A stretch of DNA of 22,505 nt from Candidatus Woesearchaeota archaeon. Lineage in GTDB: Archaea > Nanobdellota > Nanobdellia > Woesearchaeales > GW2011-AR9. Below are positions 22,486 to 22,505 of the stretch, piece after piece. How positions within the stretch are numbered: position 1 is the stretch's first letter; each line of letters starts with the position of its first letter. Location of the stretch: positions 1 through 22,505 of the forward strand of contig JACQNF010000026.1 of the NCBI GenBank assembly GCA_016203215.1. The letters are read 5' to 3'. The notes under the pieces were generated by a model. It did not search any database and was not told the DNA's origin. It saw only the letters and a program-made list of their open reading frames with translations. The translations under genes and the position numbers were made by a program.

Positions 22486-22505
22486 ATGACTGACGAAGCT
22501 ATTGC
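22486..22505 (+). CDS. Start of an unidentified gene (cut by window edge)
   Basis: Only six full codons are visible (MTDEAI). It is called because of the well-placed TATA box upstream. Nothing can be said about function. Confidence 0.45.

Overview
The window reads as a stretch of archaeal chromosome. Translation genes are of archaeal/eukaryotic type (L7Ae, S28e, L24e, aEF-2, archaeal LeuRS, an MCTS1-like PUA protein), and most genes have a TATA box about 25-29 bases before the start codon, which implies leaderless mRNAs. Small compact genes, a Hel308 helicase lacking its first RecA domain, and an unusual aEF-2 GTPase site suggest a DPANN-type lineage (Woesearchaeota/Pacearchaeota-like). That placement is inference from protein character, not from a phylogeny.

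Layout. 1-1054 (-): DNA polymerase X, cut by the window edge. 1200-3428 (+): U32 family protein of RlhA/TrhP type. 3531-4958 (+): exported MopE-like/vWA protein. 4990-7821 (+): leucyl-tRNA synthetase. 7838-8341 (-) and 8500-9413 (+): divergent genes for a Cys-rich membrane protein and for a four-helix membrane protein followed by an FHA-like protein. 9438-10241 (+): PUA protein and DUF192 protein. 10278-11132 (-): class IV aminotransferase. 11198-15391 (-): translation operon in the order L7Ae, S28e, L24e, NDK, an unknown 195-aa protein, aEF-2. 15392-16488: a frameshifted secretory membrane protein gene with structured non-coding DNA on both sides. 16489-18069 (-): Hel308-type helicase without RecA1. 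18125-18601 (+): unknown protein. 18671-22226 (-): two surface proteins built of related Ig-like repeats. 22486 to end (+): first codons of another gene.

The least expected observation is regulatory. The 12-mer GAACTAAATACA occurs exactly three times, each time in the same orientation and 17-23 bases upstream of a TATA box: before the U32 gene and before both divergent membrane-protein genes. A degenerate copy lies at the same distance before the frameshifted secretory gene. This looks like the binding site of an undescribed regulator. Other points of note are the helicase lacking RecA1 with its palindromic TATA box shared with the opposite gene, the aEF-2 whose P-loop reads HHGKCA in place of DHGKTT, and the likely one-base deletion in a G5 run that separates a signal peptide from its protein.

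Two styles of translation start coexist. Most genes are leaderless, whereas the translation operon and the two Ig-repeat surface proteins have short leaders with Shine-Dalgarno sequences. All functional calls come from reading motifs; no database search was possible.
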